A stretch of DNA of 64,000 nucleotides from contig JBMOKJ010000009.1 in the NCBI GenBank assembly GCA_049315325.1, forward strand, positions 1 through 64,000, written 5' to 3'. The stretch is from CAXXIC01 sp049315325. Lineage in GTDB: Bacteria; Bacteroidota; Bacteroidia; Bacteroidales; UBA7332. Each line of letters starts with the position of its first letter. Position 1 is the first letter of the stretch. Positions 26,804-36,018 of the stretch are shown here, in pieces. The position numbers were made by a program, and so were the translations under genes. The notes beneath the pieces were generated by a model. The model ran no database searches, was not told the origin of the DNA, and saw only the letters and a program-made list of their open reading frames with translations.

Positions 26804-28504
26804 TTATTTATTTAAAGCAGTGATGCGAAAAGTCTGTTTCACAATCTCTGCCATTTTCACCTTAGGCTCGCTGTTTTTTCCCCATTGCCAAGCTGCCACA
26901 GTTACCTCAACAGGAAATTTCGCTTTTGGTGGAATCTTTGTGAAGATCAATTTCCCATTTTCGATAATCGCAGGACCTGCAACCACATAAAACTCAACCG
27001 GAAGACTCGCATCTGAGCTAGCAATCAGCTTAATTGATTTTGTACCAACGGGAACATCAGCGATTTTCTCAAAACTGATTTTCTGAAGTTTCCCCGAATT
27101 ATTCTTTGGAAGCGTCAAACCGCAAGGTTGAAAAATACTGCGAATGCTATCGTTCCCTTCCTGTCTTACACCAAGATAACTGGTTGTGTTTGGATACATT
27201 CGGTCGAGTGAAATGCGAAATTTGTTATTTCCGATGGGTTTGAATTGTCCGCAAACCCATTCCAATACTGGCGTTCCGAGTGCTTTTGGAAGTTTATCGC
27301 CTGCACCCACCGTGAAATTCGCAGGAATATTTTCGAGCATGATGGGTTTAACCGTAAAGGTGAGACCATCTGAACCAAAATCGGTAGGAATCAGTTTGGA
27401 TATACCATTGAAAATAAATGGAGCAATTTTGTTGCTATCATTCAAAAAGGCAGGAATCTGAGTAGCGGCTTTCCAGTTAATTGCAGCAAAAGATTGGGCT
27501 TCCAATGCACTCGCTTTACTGAAAAACCAGGGCAAAGCAGCTTCCTCTGGTTTTAAGTCTGAATATGCTTTGACTGGACGATTTTCATGACCCGGAACAG
27601 GCATATCAGCCAAAAATCCTTTATCCAAATTTACGGGTTTAAGCTTTGGACTGCCATCGTTAGAGAGTCGAGCTTTGGCAGCTAAATCAATGTAGTCCGC
27701 AAAAAATAGAGCTAATTTTTCAGAACAGTCAAAATGACCAGTCGACCCATCAATAATATAGCTTAGCGGCCAGTTCGGATTTTGTTTTCGTTGATTTAGA
27801 ATTCCATCATACGCAGATTTCACATCATTCCATCGGGTACGGATATCAATTTTGTCCTGCCCCCATTCCTGAGCGGTGCCAAAAGCAACTAAAGTCGGCA
27901 CTTCCCTATTTTTGGGCGGTAAGTGATTATTTTTTATAAAAATTCCGGCAATACAGCGTTCGGGGCTATATTCCATCAACGCATCCACCATCAACAAATG
28001 CCCCGATTCTCCCATTGGCAGCCACGGAGCGGTCGCAACCTCCGAATAACCCGACTTTTCAGCCAGTCCGTCGAGCATTTGTTGCAGAAAGTCAACGGCG
28101 GTTTTGTACTCAAGCGCCATATTCAACGTTTTGTCACCCTTCGTGCTCTTACGGAAATTCATAAACGACGGCGTGCTCCAGATGATTCCCAGATTGTTCA
28201 CCTCACAGGCGTTGCGGATGGCCGAATGCCCCACCAACATGTGTTCGGGGACATTTGAACATAGAACGAGTAATCCTCGAAGTTTTTTGCAGTTTTCGGG
28301 AATCCAAAGGTACAGCGTCGAATTGGTTTTCGAACTATCGCTCCACGCCGTGCATGTACCAGATTGCATGAATTGAAATACCTGATTTTCGGGAGAACGA
28401 CGTGATTCAGGTGTTTCTCCAACAGATTTATTAGGTACATTGCCAGAGAAAACTGTAGCAATGAAAATTAAATTTGCAGCGAATGCAATCAGCCATTTGC
28501 TCAT
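26804..28504 (-). CDS. Secreted esterase-like alpha/beta-hydrolase, paralogue of the 1126-residue fusion
   Basis: The 566-residue protein has a signal peptide (about 1-20) and an alpha/beta-hydrolase-like half (about 40-280): LYLWIPENCKKLRGLLV, then PMGESGHLLMVDAL with the probable nucleophile Ser, and DGSTGHFDCSEK containing a possible catalytic His. The C-terminal half is beta-rich. The same blocks in the same order occur in the N-terminal half of the 38212-41592 protein (MWIPPSCQKVTAVLV, TGHSGTNPM, DPNTGHFDCSRP), so the two are paralogues. An esterase role on acylated glycan is inference. Confidence 0.65.
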   Translation of the reverse strand: MSKWLIAFAANLIFIATVFSGNVPNKSVGETPESRRSPENQVFQFMQSGTCTAWSDSSKTNSTLYLWIPENCKKLRGLLVLCSNVPEHMLVGHSAIRNACEVNNLGIIWSTPSFMNFRKSTKGDKTLNMALEYKTAVDFLQQMLDGLAEKSGYSEVATAPWLPMGESGHLLMVDALMEYSPERCIAGIFIKNNHLPPKNREVPTLVAFGTAQEWGQDKIDIRTRWNDVKSAYDGILNQRKQNPNWPLSYIIDGSTGHFDCSEKLALFFADYIDLAAKARLSNDGSPKLKPVNLDKGFLADMPVPGHENRPVKAYSDLKPEEAALPWFFSKASALEAQSFAAINWKAATQIPAFLNDSNKIAPFIFNGISKLIPTDFGSDGLTFTVKPIMLENIPANFTVGAGDKLPKALGTPVLEWVCGQFKPIGNNKFRISLDRMYPNTTSYLGVRQEGNDSIRSIFQPCGLTLPKNNSGKLQKISFEKIADVPVGTKSIKLIASSDASLPVEFYVVAGPAIIENGKLIFTKIPPKAKFPVEVTVAAWQWGKNSEPKVKMAEIVKQTFRITALNK

Positions 28505-28526
28505 GTTCTATTTTTTTACTGTTGAG

Positions 28527-30185
28527 TTATTCAATATCAGTTCGAAACGGTGATGCAGGTAGTCCTTCTTTATTGTACAAATTGCATCGGGGTGAGTTTG
28601 CCCAACCGTAGCGCACTGCCACAGGATTTGAAACCTGTTGGCTGGATACAATTACGCTGTTACCATCAATTTGAGCCTCGGCTTCTACCCATTTTTTATC
28701 AGAACCGGCAATAAAGAATCCAATCAGTTTATCTTTAGGGAAAGGAGTAACCGTTGGTGCATACCACGGCGACTGACCAATAACCAATCCGCTGCCGGTT
28801 TCTTTGAATGAAATCCGGATTTTTCCATCTTTTTCAATTTTGAAATCCTGATATAATGGACCGGAAGCAACTATTTTTTCTCCATATGCCACTTTTCGAG
28901 CAGCGAGCGCTAAACGTTGTCCAACATCGTATTTATCAGCCGGATGGACGTTTTTCGGATCACCTACATCGATAGTGATAGCCATGCCTGTTTTGGGTAA
29001 ACGTAAAGACATCAACTGAGCTTCGCGCAGAAAAGGCCATCCACTTTCAGCAACCGGATTTTTGTCGGCACCATTGGAAGGCAGCTGAACCCACAGAAAT
29101 GGAAATTGGGCAGCATCTGCGGGTTGATTCCAAAGTTTTCGCCAGTTTTCCACTAATCGTGGCATTAAGGTGCGGTATTCAAAACCTTTGCCTCCGTCGT
29201 TTTCGCCCTGATACCAGATTACACCACGCATGGCATATGGAATCAGCGGAGCAATCATTCCGTTAAAATTTACAGTTGGTGTACTTGGTCTGCGGGATGG
29301 ACTTGGCATGCCCATTGGGTCAGGATTGGATGGTTCGGGCATGGTCGGTTGTGGTTTTTTACCAACTGCCATTCCCTTTGCAACTGAATCATTGTATAAT
29401 TTCATTGTAGCATTATAAGCCGGTGCTACATCTTTTTGATATGTTTTCAATTCGGCTTCATAATCGGCAACCAATTTTGGATTTGCCTGAATTTCAGCAT
29501 ATTTTACAACTGCCTTATCCCATAAATCCACCATTTTTGTGATGGATGGACTTTGTTTCAGACCACCCAGACTAATCCATGTTTCAATGGAAGTTCCGCC
29601 CCACGAAGCCTGCAGCACCGCCACCGGACATTTTTGTGTTTTGCGTAATTCTGAAGCAAAGAAATAAGCAACTGCCGAAAAACCTTTGGCGCTTTCGGAG
29701 TTGGATAGTTCCCATTTCCCATTTAGGTCGGTTTGCGGCTCTGAAGCTGTTCTTTTAGGTACTGTAAAAAAACGCAATTGTGCATCTTCTGCTTTAGCTA
29801 AGACTTCGTTTACATTTTGAAGTGAACTCACCGGCGATGCCATGTTGGATTGCCCTGAAGCTACCCATACTTCGCCGATCAAAATGTTTTTCACTGTTAA
29901 TGTGTTCGATCCAGAGATAATCAAATTCTGCGGCACTGCGTTCTCCTTCATCGGTTTCAAACGCACCATCCATTTGCCTTTCTCGGCGACCGTCTGTACC
30001 TTTTGACCATTAAATTCTACAGTGATTTTCTCACCGTTGTCGGCGGTTCCCCAGATGGGAACCTCCACTCCGCGTTGGAAAACACCATTATCACTAAATA
30101 AACTGTTGGGTTTGATGTTTGCAGCGTCCATCTTTGCAGCTACAAACAACGCAAATAAGACTAATGTCAATACGCTCTTTTTCAT
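28527..30185 (-). CDS. Secreted sialate O-acetylesterase-like SGNH enzyme
   Basis: The 552-residue protein has a signal peptide (about 1-21) and an N-terminal beta domain (LFSDNGVFQRGVEVPIWGTA). The SGNH fold begins with GEVWVASGQSNM (nucleophile Ser113), followed by VLQASWGGTSIETW and GVIWYQGENDG. This is the usual layout of the sialate O-acetylesterase / CE20-like family, which removes acetyl groups from sugars. Here it more likely acts on the locus polysaccharide than on sialic acid. Its first seven codons (MKKSVLT) and upstream DNA are shared with two unrelated neighbours, and the upstream DNA keeps a relic of the 3' end of the 33850-36003 gene. Confidence 0.86.
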   Translation of the reverse strand: MKKSVLTLVLFALFVAAKMDAANIKPNSLFSDNGVFQRGVEVPIWGTADNGEKITVEFNGQKVQTVAEKGKWMVRLKPMKENAVPQNLIISGSNTLTVKNILIGEVWVASGQSNMASPVSSLQNVNEVLAKAEDAQLRFFTVPKRTASEPQTDLNGKWELSNSESAKGFSAVAYFFASELRKTQKCPVAVLQASWGGTSIETWISLGGLKQSPSITKMVDLWDKAVVKYAEIQANPKLVADYEAELKTYQKDVAPAYNATMKLYNDSVAKGMAVGKKPQPTMPEPSNPDPMGMPSPSRRPSTPTVNFNGMIAPLIPYAMRGVIWYQGENDGGKGFEYRTLMPRLVENWRKLWNQPADAAQFPFLWVQLPSNGADKNPVAESGWPFLREAQLMSLRLPKTGMAITIDVGDPKNVHPADKYDVGQRLALAARKVAYGEKIVASGPLYQDFKIEKDGKIRISFKETGSGLVIGQSPWYAPTVTPFPKDKLIGFFIAGSDKKWVEAEAQIDGNSVIVSSQQVSNPVAVRYGWANSPRCNLYNKEGLPASPFRTDIE

Positions 30186-30230
30186 ACGTTCTTTATTATT
30201 TGTTTTTAATTAATTTCTATCCAAAATTTC
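30165..30230. repeat. Direct repeat copy A (leader plus relic gene end)
   Basis: From TGTCAATACGCTC to ATCCAAAATTTC this segment matches copy B (33808-33870) almost throughout, differing only in a few bases of the spacer. It covers seven start codons' worth of the esterase gene, its ribosome-binding region and a stretch that in copy B is the end of the beta-helix gene (EILDRN-stop). In copy A that part is non-coding, so it is a relic. Confidence 0.85.
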
Positions 30231-30304
30231 AGACCTCACAGCCTTTTTCGTTGTTAGTGCGTAGAATAGGTTAATTGACTTGATTTATAATTAACAGTTA
30301 AACA

Positions 30305-32137
30305 CTAAAAGTTGGACTTCGGAATACGCTGTAGTAAAAATATTCTATCTTGTGTTGTTTGAATATCATTGTAATCAACCATGTTGCCTGATACATCAAG
30401 TTGATATTTATATTTTTGCCGTTGTGTTTGAAATGCATTGTTTTTTACTAATGTTACTACAACAGAAAGATCTTTTATTCGACAATTATTTGCCAGAAGA
30501 TTCTGTAATTTTGTCATTTGGACTATAGGTGAAAGGTCGTCTATTAAGTTATCAAATATAATAAGTGTTTCAAGTTCCATAAAATTCTTAAGAAATGAGA
30601 TATCGCTCAATTCACATTGGGCAATAGACAACGTTTTCAATGTTTTCCCCAACCCTGAAATAACTTTGAAGTTTCTAACTGGATTATTAAACATCCAAAG
30701 GGTTTGAAGTTTCGGTAAACTTGACAAAAGTTTTACATCAGAGATATGATTAGATCCAAAACTCACAGATTTAAGTTCAACTAAATTCTCTATTCCATCA
30801 AGTGAATATATATCATTATTAAACATATCAATATCCTTTAGCTTAGTAAGATTTTTTAAGGGTATAAGGTCAGATATTTTATTAAATCGTAAGTCGAGCA
30901 CCTCAAGATTCACGAGTTTTGAAAGAGGTTCTAAGGATGATATCTGATTGTTTGAGAGTTCCAGCACTTTCATTTCTTTTAAATTCCGAATGGGATTGAG
31001 ATCTTTAATTGAATGAGAGCGAGCTGTAAGCTTATGCAAATTCTGGAAATACTTTAAGGCGTCAATGTCTTTTATCTTTGGAAAATTCTCATCTTTGATA
31101 TCCCCAGAAACATCTAAAACAGACACTTTAAGTACATCCGTAATATTTATCTGTTTGTCTCTATTGATTGACAATTTTTTTCGAACAAGGTCTTCGAGCA
31201 CTTTATCATTAAATACGATATTATTTTCGCCATCTAAACGGGCAGTATCAGCCTTTACCTCTATTTTCAAACCATATTTCCTAAGCGACTTAGCCAATTC
31301 AGAAGTTTCACTAATCCATTTATACGACTTTGCGCCCCAGTATTGAAACTCCTTCTCGTTGTTGAGATTGTTTTTATATGCAACTGCAATATTATAGGCC
31401 ATCTCTGCTTTTGTGGATTTATGATTCTCTTCAGCAACAGAAATCCCTTTCTTTAAAATAGAAATGGCTTCTTTGTACTCCCCTTTCTTTTGAAACGCAA
31501 AGCCTAATTCTTTGTATAAAAGGGGATTCTTGTTGGATATTTTTATTGCGTTTTCGAGCAAATCTATAGACTTATCATATTGGTCAATAGAATTATAGCT
31601 ATATCCCAACTCAAATTCCAAATTCTGCGCATGGGGGTTCGCAACTTTCTGCTTTTCGAGTAAGAGTACGGCTCTTTCGTAGTATCCTTGACCATTCAAA
31701 TGAGTCGCCGCAATAATATCATGTTTTACTGGATCTGGCGTTTTATAAATAGCCAACCATTCGGGTTCTTCTTTCAAATTCATTTTCCCCAATAGCTCAT
31801 TAGGAAAAAGCGCAAGAGGTGTTGTATTTCTACCTAAACGCAACTTAAGAATTGCCATGGGATTCGCTTTCTCAAACGTTTTAATTTCGCCTTTTTCATC
31901 TGTTGAAATATTCATTTCAGCATTAAATGTATAACCTGCTACTTGATCGAGATAAACAAAGCCAACAAAGAATTTGTTTGGATCACTATTATTGGGTAAA
32001 ACCACGTATCTGTTTTCGCAATCTGCGTAAAAATTATCATGTTTGAGTAACTTAATATTCTGTGAAAATAAACTATCAATTGTCAATAGCAAGAATAAGA
32101 TAGGAATGGCAATAGAGGTTTTAAAATTTGCTTTCAT
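30305..32137 (-). CDS. Secreted TPR and leucine-rich-repeat protein
   Basis: From the Met at 32137 the 610-residue protein starts with a signal peptide (MKANFKTSIAIPILFLLLTI, cleavage near LFSQ). The frame also opens six codons earlier. Tetratricopeptide-like repeats (about 140-270, AQNLEFELGYSYNSIDQY) are followed by bacterial LRRs of the internalin type (about 365-560, repeats like LEVLDLRFNKISDLIPLKN). Both modules bind proteins, so it is unlikely to be an enzyme. It sits inside a segment flanked by direct repeats and does not resemble the surrounding carbohydrate genes. Function unknown. Confidence 0.78.
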   Translation of the reverse strand: MKANFKTSIAIPILFLLLTIDSLFSQNIKLLKHDNFYADCENRYVVLPNNSDPNKFFVGFVYLDQVAGYTFNAEMNISTDEKGEIKTFEKANPMAILKLRLGRNTTPLALFPNELLGKMNLKEEPEWLAIYKTPDPVKHDIIAATHLNGQGYYERAVLLLEKQKVANPHAQNLEFELGYSYNSIDQYDKSIDLLENAIKISNKNPLLYKELGFAFQKKGEYKEAISILKKGISVAEENHKSTKAEMAYNIAVAYKNNLNNEKEFQYWGAKSYKWISETSELAKSLRKYGLKIEVKADTARLDGENNIVFNDKVLEDLVRKKLSINRDKQINITDVLKVSVLDVSGDIKDENFPKIKDIDALKYFQNLHKLTARSHSIKDLNPIRNLKEMKVLELSNNQISSLEPLSKLVNLEVLDLRFNKISDLIPLKNLTKLKDIDMFNNDIYSLDGIENLVELKSVSFGSNHISDVKLLSSLPKLQTLWMFNNPVRNFKVISGLGKTLKTLSIAQCELSDISFLKNFMELETLIIFDNLIDDLSPIVQMTKLQNLLANNCRIKDLSVVVTLVKNNAFQTQRQKYKYQLDVSGNMVDYNDIQTTQDRIFLLQRIPKSNF

Positions 32138-32385
32138 GAGTAAGTAACTTATCAATTTTTCTTATTAAAAGAGAATAATTTTAGAATCACCAAATATATC
32201 TATTTTTCCGCATTGAAAGTGCTTATGATACAAAGAAGGAGGGAGCACAGATCCCACCAATGGAACATTATCTTTCTACAGTATCATATCCAACATGACG
32301 AGGTAACTAAACTGGTAGTTCTTTTACCACGGATTTTCATCGTTTTGTCTAACAACATAGGCTGGTAATAATACAAAACATCTAT
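32138..32385. other. 248-bp gap with a possible degraded gene end
   Basis: No intact gene is visible. On the minus strand at about 32330-32355 one frame reads QNDENPW-stop, which recalls the SVNDNP-stop terminus of the 33040-33828 gene. It may be what is left of a third related gene, but the match is very short. No promoter with a full -33/-7 pair was found. Confidence 0.25.
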
Positions 32386-32973
32386 TTATTTTTCGATGGT
32401 TAGTTGAATTTTATCAGTCTTGTATGATTTTTCATCATAGATAAATGTTAACTTATCCATATAAAATTCACAGGGTGCTATTACAATCAGAGGTATCGAT
32501 ATTTCAATTGTCACATCTCTATATGATTTTCCGATTTCTCTACTAAATGACTTTATATTTGATTTTGTATCTACTTTAATCGCTCCGTAATACGTATTTT
32601 CATAATATATTTTGCTTGCTTTTTCTCTATCATCTTTTGAAGGGATAAGATTCAAAATATCAGATATATATTTGGGTTCTATTAAATAAAGTTTAATATT
32701 TTTATTGTTTTGAATTGATTTATAAAATTGGGATTGAATTGATTTCAAAAACAAATCAGATGACTTGTGGTTTTGACCTGAATAATCTTCTGTCTTTTGT
32801 TGTATTTCGACGGAGTCTTTTATTAATACAACTACTTTAAGAAGAGAGTAGAGATTCTTTTTCTCAACTTTATAATTTATTTGGGTATTATTTTGTTGTG
32901 CTAAAACAGACGTAAAGGACCACGAAACACAAAACACACCAATGATGACTTGTGTCAATACGCTCTTTTTCAT
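32386..32973 (-). CDS. Secreted protein of unknown function (MKKSVLT leader)
   Basis: The 195-residue protein has a signal peptide (about 1-25, ending SVLAQQ) and a Lys-, Ser- and Ile-rich body with no family I recognise. The pattern alternates short strands and charged turns (KNLYSLLKVVVLIKDSVEI, VTIEISIPLIVIAPCEF). The first seven codons and the bases just before the ATG are identical to those of two other genes (28527-30185 and 33040-33828), although the mature parts differ. It lies inside the repeat-flanked block, and its base composition looks more AT-rich than the enzymes around it. Confidence 0.7.
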   Translation of the reverse strand: MKKSVLTQVIIGVFCVSWSFTSVLAQQNNTQINYKVEKKNLYSLLKVVVLIKDSVEIQQKTEDYSGQNHKSSDLFLKSIQSQFYKSIQNNKNIKLYLIEPKYISDILNLIPSKDDREKASKIYYENTYYGAIKVDTKSNIKSFSREIGKSYRDVTIEISIPLIVIAPCEFYMDKLTFIYDEKSYKTDKIQLTIEK

Positions 32974-32978
32974 ACGTT
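32953..32978. repeat. Leader repeat copy C (MKKSVLT start)
   Basis: TGTCAATACGCTC followed by TTTTTCATACGTT is identical to the inner part of copies A and B, covering the first seven codons and the bases just upstream. The similarity stops after this 26-bp core. Confidence 0.8.
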
Positions 32979-33039
32979 TAATTTATAATTTGTTTAAATT
33001 ATTTTCGATTGGTTTTGTTTTAATATAGTGATACAATTA

Positions 33040-33828
33040 TCAAGGATTATCATTCACACTTTTCATAATGTGACCGTTTGCAACTTTTTCCATGGTTGCA
33101 AATTTCCGAATGCCGTTTTCCCGATTACTCAACTTATAGGTTGGAGTTCTGTATAACATATCCTTGAAATGGCGCAAACTTAGACTGACAAAATACTCCG
33201 AATTATTAGATATTAAGCCATCCACATAGACTTGATCCGGATATTTCAAGATGCCATTTTCTAATATATAGAAATCGTTATCATAGGCTATTGACTTAGT
33301 TGTATCAACACTTTCATCAAACGCATTCTTCTTAACAGGCAATTTGAATTTAAGATTTGGTAATTCTTTGTCATTACTTTTACTTAATGTAACAACTATT
33401 TTCAAACCACTCGCCAGATAAGTAAACCACACTTCGCCAAAAACATATCGATAAGGCATTGGACTAACCTTGTGTTTCCGATTGTTTATTACATCCAATA
33501 TTTGAGCTTCGGACATTTGTATGCTACCATGAAGATATTTCAACACCTCTTGCGGATTATCCTTAAATCTCTGACTATTGCGACTTACTTGAAATGCAGG
33601 ATACCAATCCGGAATAAAACCATTATTTGAGATCAAGCTATCATCATATATTTCAATCGGTGTTTGGTAGTAAATCACCTTATCAATTTTAATGTATGAT
33701 AAAGAATCAAGTCTTTTATCGGCTTGGCACTTATTGACATTAGCCAATTGAGCTTGTAATGATACTTGCAGCCCGATTGTAAAGAAAAGCATAGCAATGA
33801 GAAATAGTGTCAATACGCTCTTTTTCAT
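33040..33828 (-). CDS. Secreted protein of unknown function (MKKSVLT leader)
   Basis: The 262-residue protein has a signal peptide (about 1-26, ending LQAQ). I do not recognise a family. The middle (about 55-110) is polar, with SRNSQRFKDNPQEVLKYL, and later parts look beta-rich (YRYVFGEVWFTYLASGLKIVV). It uses the same seven-codon start as its neighbours and ends SVNDNP. Copy B of the direct repeat spans its start and the end of the beta-helix gene upstream. It probably entered or arose with the repeat-flanked block. Confidence 0.7.
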   Translation of the reverse strand: MKKSVLTLFLIAMLFFTIGLQVSLQAQLANVNKCQADKRLDSLSYIKIDKVIYYQTPIEIYDDSLISNNGFIPDWYPAFQVSRNSQRFKDNPQEVLKYLHGSIQMSEAQILDVINNRKHKVSPMPYRYVFGEVWFTYLASGLKIVVTLSKSNDKELPNLKFKLPVKKNAFDESVDTTKSIAYDNDFYILENGILKYPDQVYVDGLISNNSEYFVSLSLRHFKDMLYRTPTYKLSNRENGIRKFATMEKVANGHIMKSVNDNP

Positions 33829-33870
33829 ACGTTCTTTATTATTAGTTGATTAATTTCTATCCAAAATTTC
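33808..33870. repeat. Direct repeat copy B (functional junction)
   Basis: This is the counterpart of copy A at 30165-30230. Here the outer half is the genuine coding end of the beta-helix gene (EILDRN-stop) and the inner half is the start of the MKKSVLT gene. The two copies are direct repeats about 3.6 kb apart. Confidence 0.85.
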
Positions 33871-36003
33871 TGTTCCTGTACCACCTTTTGCAGGCAGGGC
33901 TTCGAAACGTTTGATTTCCTGATCCGTAGGAAGTTTTTTTCGGTATTCGTCTACAAACAATCCTATTTTGTCTAATGGAATTGCTTTGAATTCGGGCAGA
34001 TCGGTAAATATTCTCGAATTCGGCTTCAGGCTCAGCTGAAAATTTTTGAGATCAACAAAGCCAGGATCTTCTTTGTACGAAACGTTTTTGTATTTTGCTG
34101 GAGTTGGAATATTTACCGTGTCGCGCTCTTTGTTACTCCATTCGAGCATACGGTTACGAAATGCCATTTGCGTACTCAGTGCCGAAACATTGTTGTACAC
34201 CTTGTTGGAATCGACCATTTGGGGAAACGATAGAAATTGAAATCCGAAATTGCAATTCACGGCAATGTTATTGTAGCACTCCATGCTTTGCGGATTATTT
34301 TTCTTCGCCTGAGAGCCCGATTTATAGAGAAAGCCTGTTCCGCGACGTTTCGGGTCGCTGAAAAGCGCCACCAAATTGCCGTACACGTGCACATTGCGGT
34401 GGTCGTTGTCGAAATAGATGCCGTCGCCAATCGGGCTGTTGTGAATAAAGTTGTACGCAATGGTTTGATTTCCCATTCGTTCGTAGAGGTCGTAGCAATA
34501 GAATGCACCCATATCGTCCGAAACCTTGCAATAGTCAAAGATTTCGTTGTACTCAAACTTCGTATCCCAACTGCCATACAATACGCCCACATGCGGTGTG
34601 TCGTGTATGAGGTTGTGCGCAATGTACATACCCACTGCCACGTGGTGTCCGCCACCGCCACCACCTGTGAATCCGGCATTGATACCCGCTTCGTAGATGC
34701 GCGTCAGTTGGCTGAAGTGGTAGATGTGGTTGTTTACGACTTTGAAATTGGCAGCAACGCGTGGCACCGAATTTTCGTCACCACCGCGCAACCAAACTCC
34801 ACCGCCACCCAAATTATAGACATCGTTGCTCAACACGGTATGATTCTTACCACCATCGACCACAATGCCTGTCTTGGTGATGTTGCGCACCGTGCAACCG
34901 GCTATCAGGTTGCTCTCGCCTCCCAAAATCTGAATTCCGTTCGACATATTTTCTTCAACAATAATGCCTTTGAGTTGGACGTTCGCCGTGTTCGTCATCT
35001 GAACAAGCGGTGCGTTGATGTCGGCAATCCGCAGATTGGAGTTTGTGATTTTCTTCGGAGGATAAAAATAGAGTTTCTTATCCTTGAAATCGACAGCCCA
35101 CTCACCGGGCAAATCAACCTCTTCGAGCAGATTCATCAACCAATAAGGCTCTTTGCCATTGCCCTCGGGTCGGGTATATTTGTTACCAATACCACCAGGC
35201 ACTGGCACTTTTAGTGTGATGATTTGTGCAGCGGTATCAATTTTCGCAACACGAACCGCTTCGTTTTGCCACGGAATGCGCCAGAAACCTTTCAACCAAA
35301 CACCTCTATCGAGCAAATCAAGCCATTTCGAAGTATGAGGATCGCGGTACTCAAACACGCCCGGACGTGGAGGACGAGCCTCCGTCTGTCCGGCAGCATA
35401 GAAATTTGCCCAATCGGCATTTTTTGTCTCCTGACCGCCACCGTTGATTATCACCTTACGCATCGTCATATTGCCCACATTCGGATAGCGCGAAAGCGGC
35501 ATTCGCTCATCGTCCATAAAGAGTTCGATAATGCCACCGTCGTCGTTGAATTTATCAGCATAAGCCTTAATATTGCGAATATTCAATGCCGTCAAATCGA
35601 GTTCTAGGATTTTGGACTGCAATTTCGCATCAATTCGTTTAAGCGTCGAAGCATCTGTGATGCGCTTGAAATCAGCGGTTTGAATCGCTTTTGAGCCACG
35701 AAGATACACTTTCTCATCTTTGTAAGCAGAATAGACTACCGGGTTCGTTTCCGTGCCACCATCTTCTTTTGACAACACAAACGATTGACGAAGCGCGTAG
35801 ATTCCGCCGCGCAAATAGACTGTCGCAGTGGTTTGAGTATGATCGCTAGCTCTCACTGCATATCGTGCTTTTTCGAGCGTGGCAAATGGTTTATCTATCG
35901 TTCCAGGGTTTTTGTCGTTTCCTGTAGTACTCACGTAAAATGTCTGAGCTGACACACAAATTACATTGATAATCAGCAGCGAAATAAGCGCAGTTCTTTT
36001 CAT
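33850..36003 (-). CDS. Secreted right-handed beta-helix glycosidase, GH141-like
   Basis: The 717-residue protein has a signal peptide (about 1-19), an FYVSTTGNDKNPGT start, a conserved WLKGFWRIPW, then GEWAVDFKDKKLYFYPPK, and a beta-helix with Asn-rich rungs (about 340-600, e.g. NHIYHFSQL, HNLIHDTPHVG). It is a paralogue of the 16928-19243 protein. GH141, which includes an alpha-L-fucosidase, is the closest architecture I can name. Specificity is inferred from the fucose context. Its last codons are duplicated as a relic upstream of the esterase gene at 30185. It is tightly packed with the next gene upstream (15 bp). Confidence 0.7.
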   Translation of the reverse strand: MKRTALISLLIINVICVSAQTFYVSTTGNDKNPGTIDKPFATLEKARYAVRASDHTQTTATVYLRGGIYALRQSFVLSKEDGGTETNPVVYSAYKDEKVYLRGSKAIQTADFKRITDASTLKRIDAKLQSKILELDLTALNIRNIKAYADKFNDDGGIIELFMDDERMPLSRYPNVGNMTMRKVIINGGGQETKNADWANFYAAGQTEARPPRPGVFEYRDPHTSKWLDLLDRGVWLKGFWRIPWQNEAVRVAKIDTAAQIITLKVPVPGGIGNKYTRPEGNGKEPYWLMNLLEEVDLPGEWAVDFKDKKLYFYPPKKITNSNLRIADINAPLVQMTNTANVQLKGIIVEENMSNGIQILGGESNLIAGCTVRNITKTGIVVDGGKNHTVLSNDVYNLGGGGVWLRGGDENSVPRVAANFKVVNNHIYHFSQLTRIYEAGINAGFTGGGGGGHHVAVGMYIAHNLIHDTPHVGVLYGSWDTKFEYNEIFDYCKVSDDMGAFYCYDLYERMGNQTIAYNFIHNSPIGDGIYFDNDHRNVHVYGNLVALFSDPKRRGTGFLYKSGSQAKKNNPQSMECYNNIAVNCNFGFQFLSFPQMVDSNKVYNNVSALSTQMAFRNRMLEWSNKERDTVNIPTPAKYKNVSYKEDPGFVDLKNFQLSLKPNSRIFTDLPEFKAIPLDKIGLFVDEYRKKLPTDQEIKRFEALPAKGGTGTEILDRN

Positions 36004-36018
36004 TGGGTTGTTGTAATT

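Noticed and set aside
30165..33870. The repeat-flanked block as an insertion sequence
   Set aside because: There is no transposase or terminal inverted repeat, and the flanking direct repeats are gene-junction sequence much longer than a target-site duplication.
34237..35214. A 325-codon plus-strand open frame
   Set aside because: It is antisense to the GH141-like gene, and its His/Val-rich content is typical of the complement of Asn-rich beta-helix codons.
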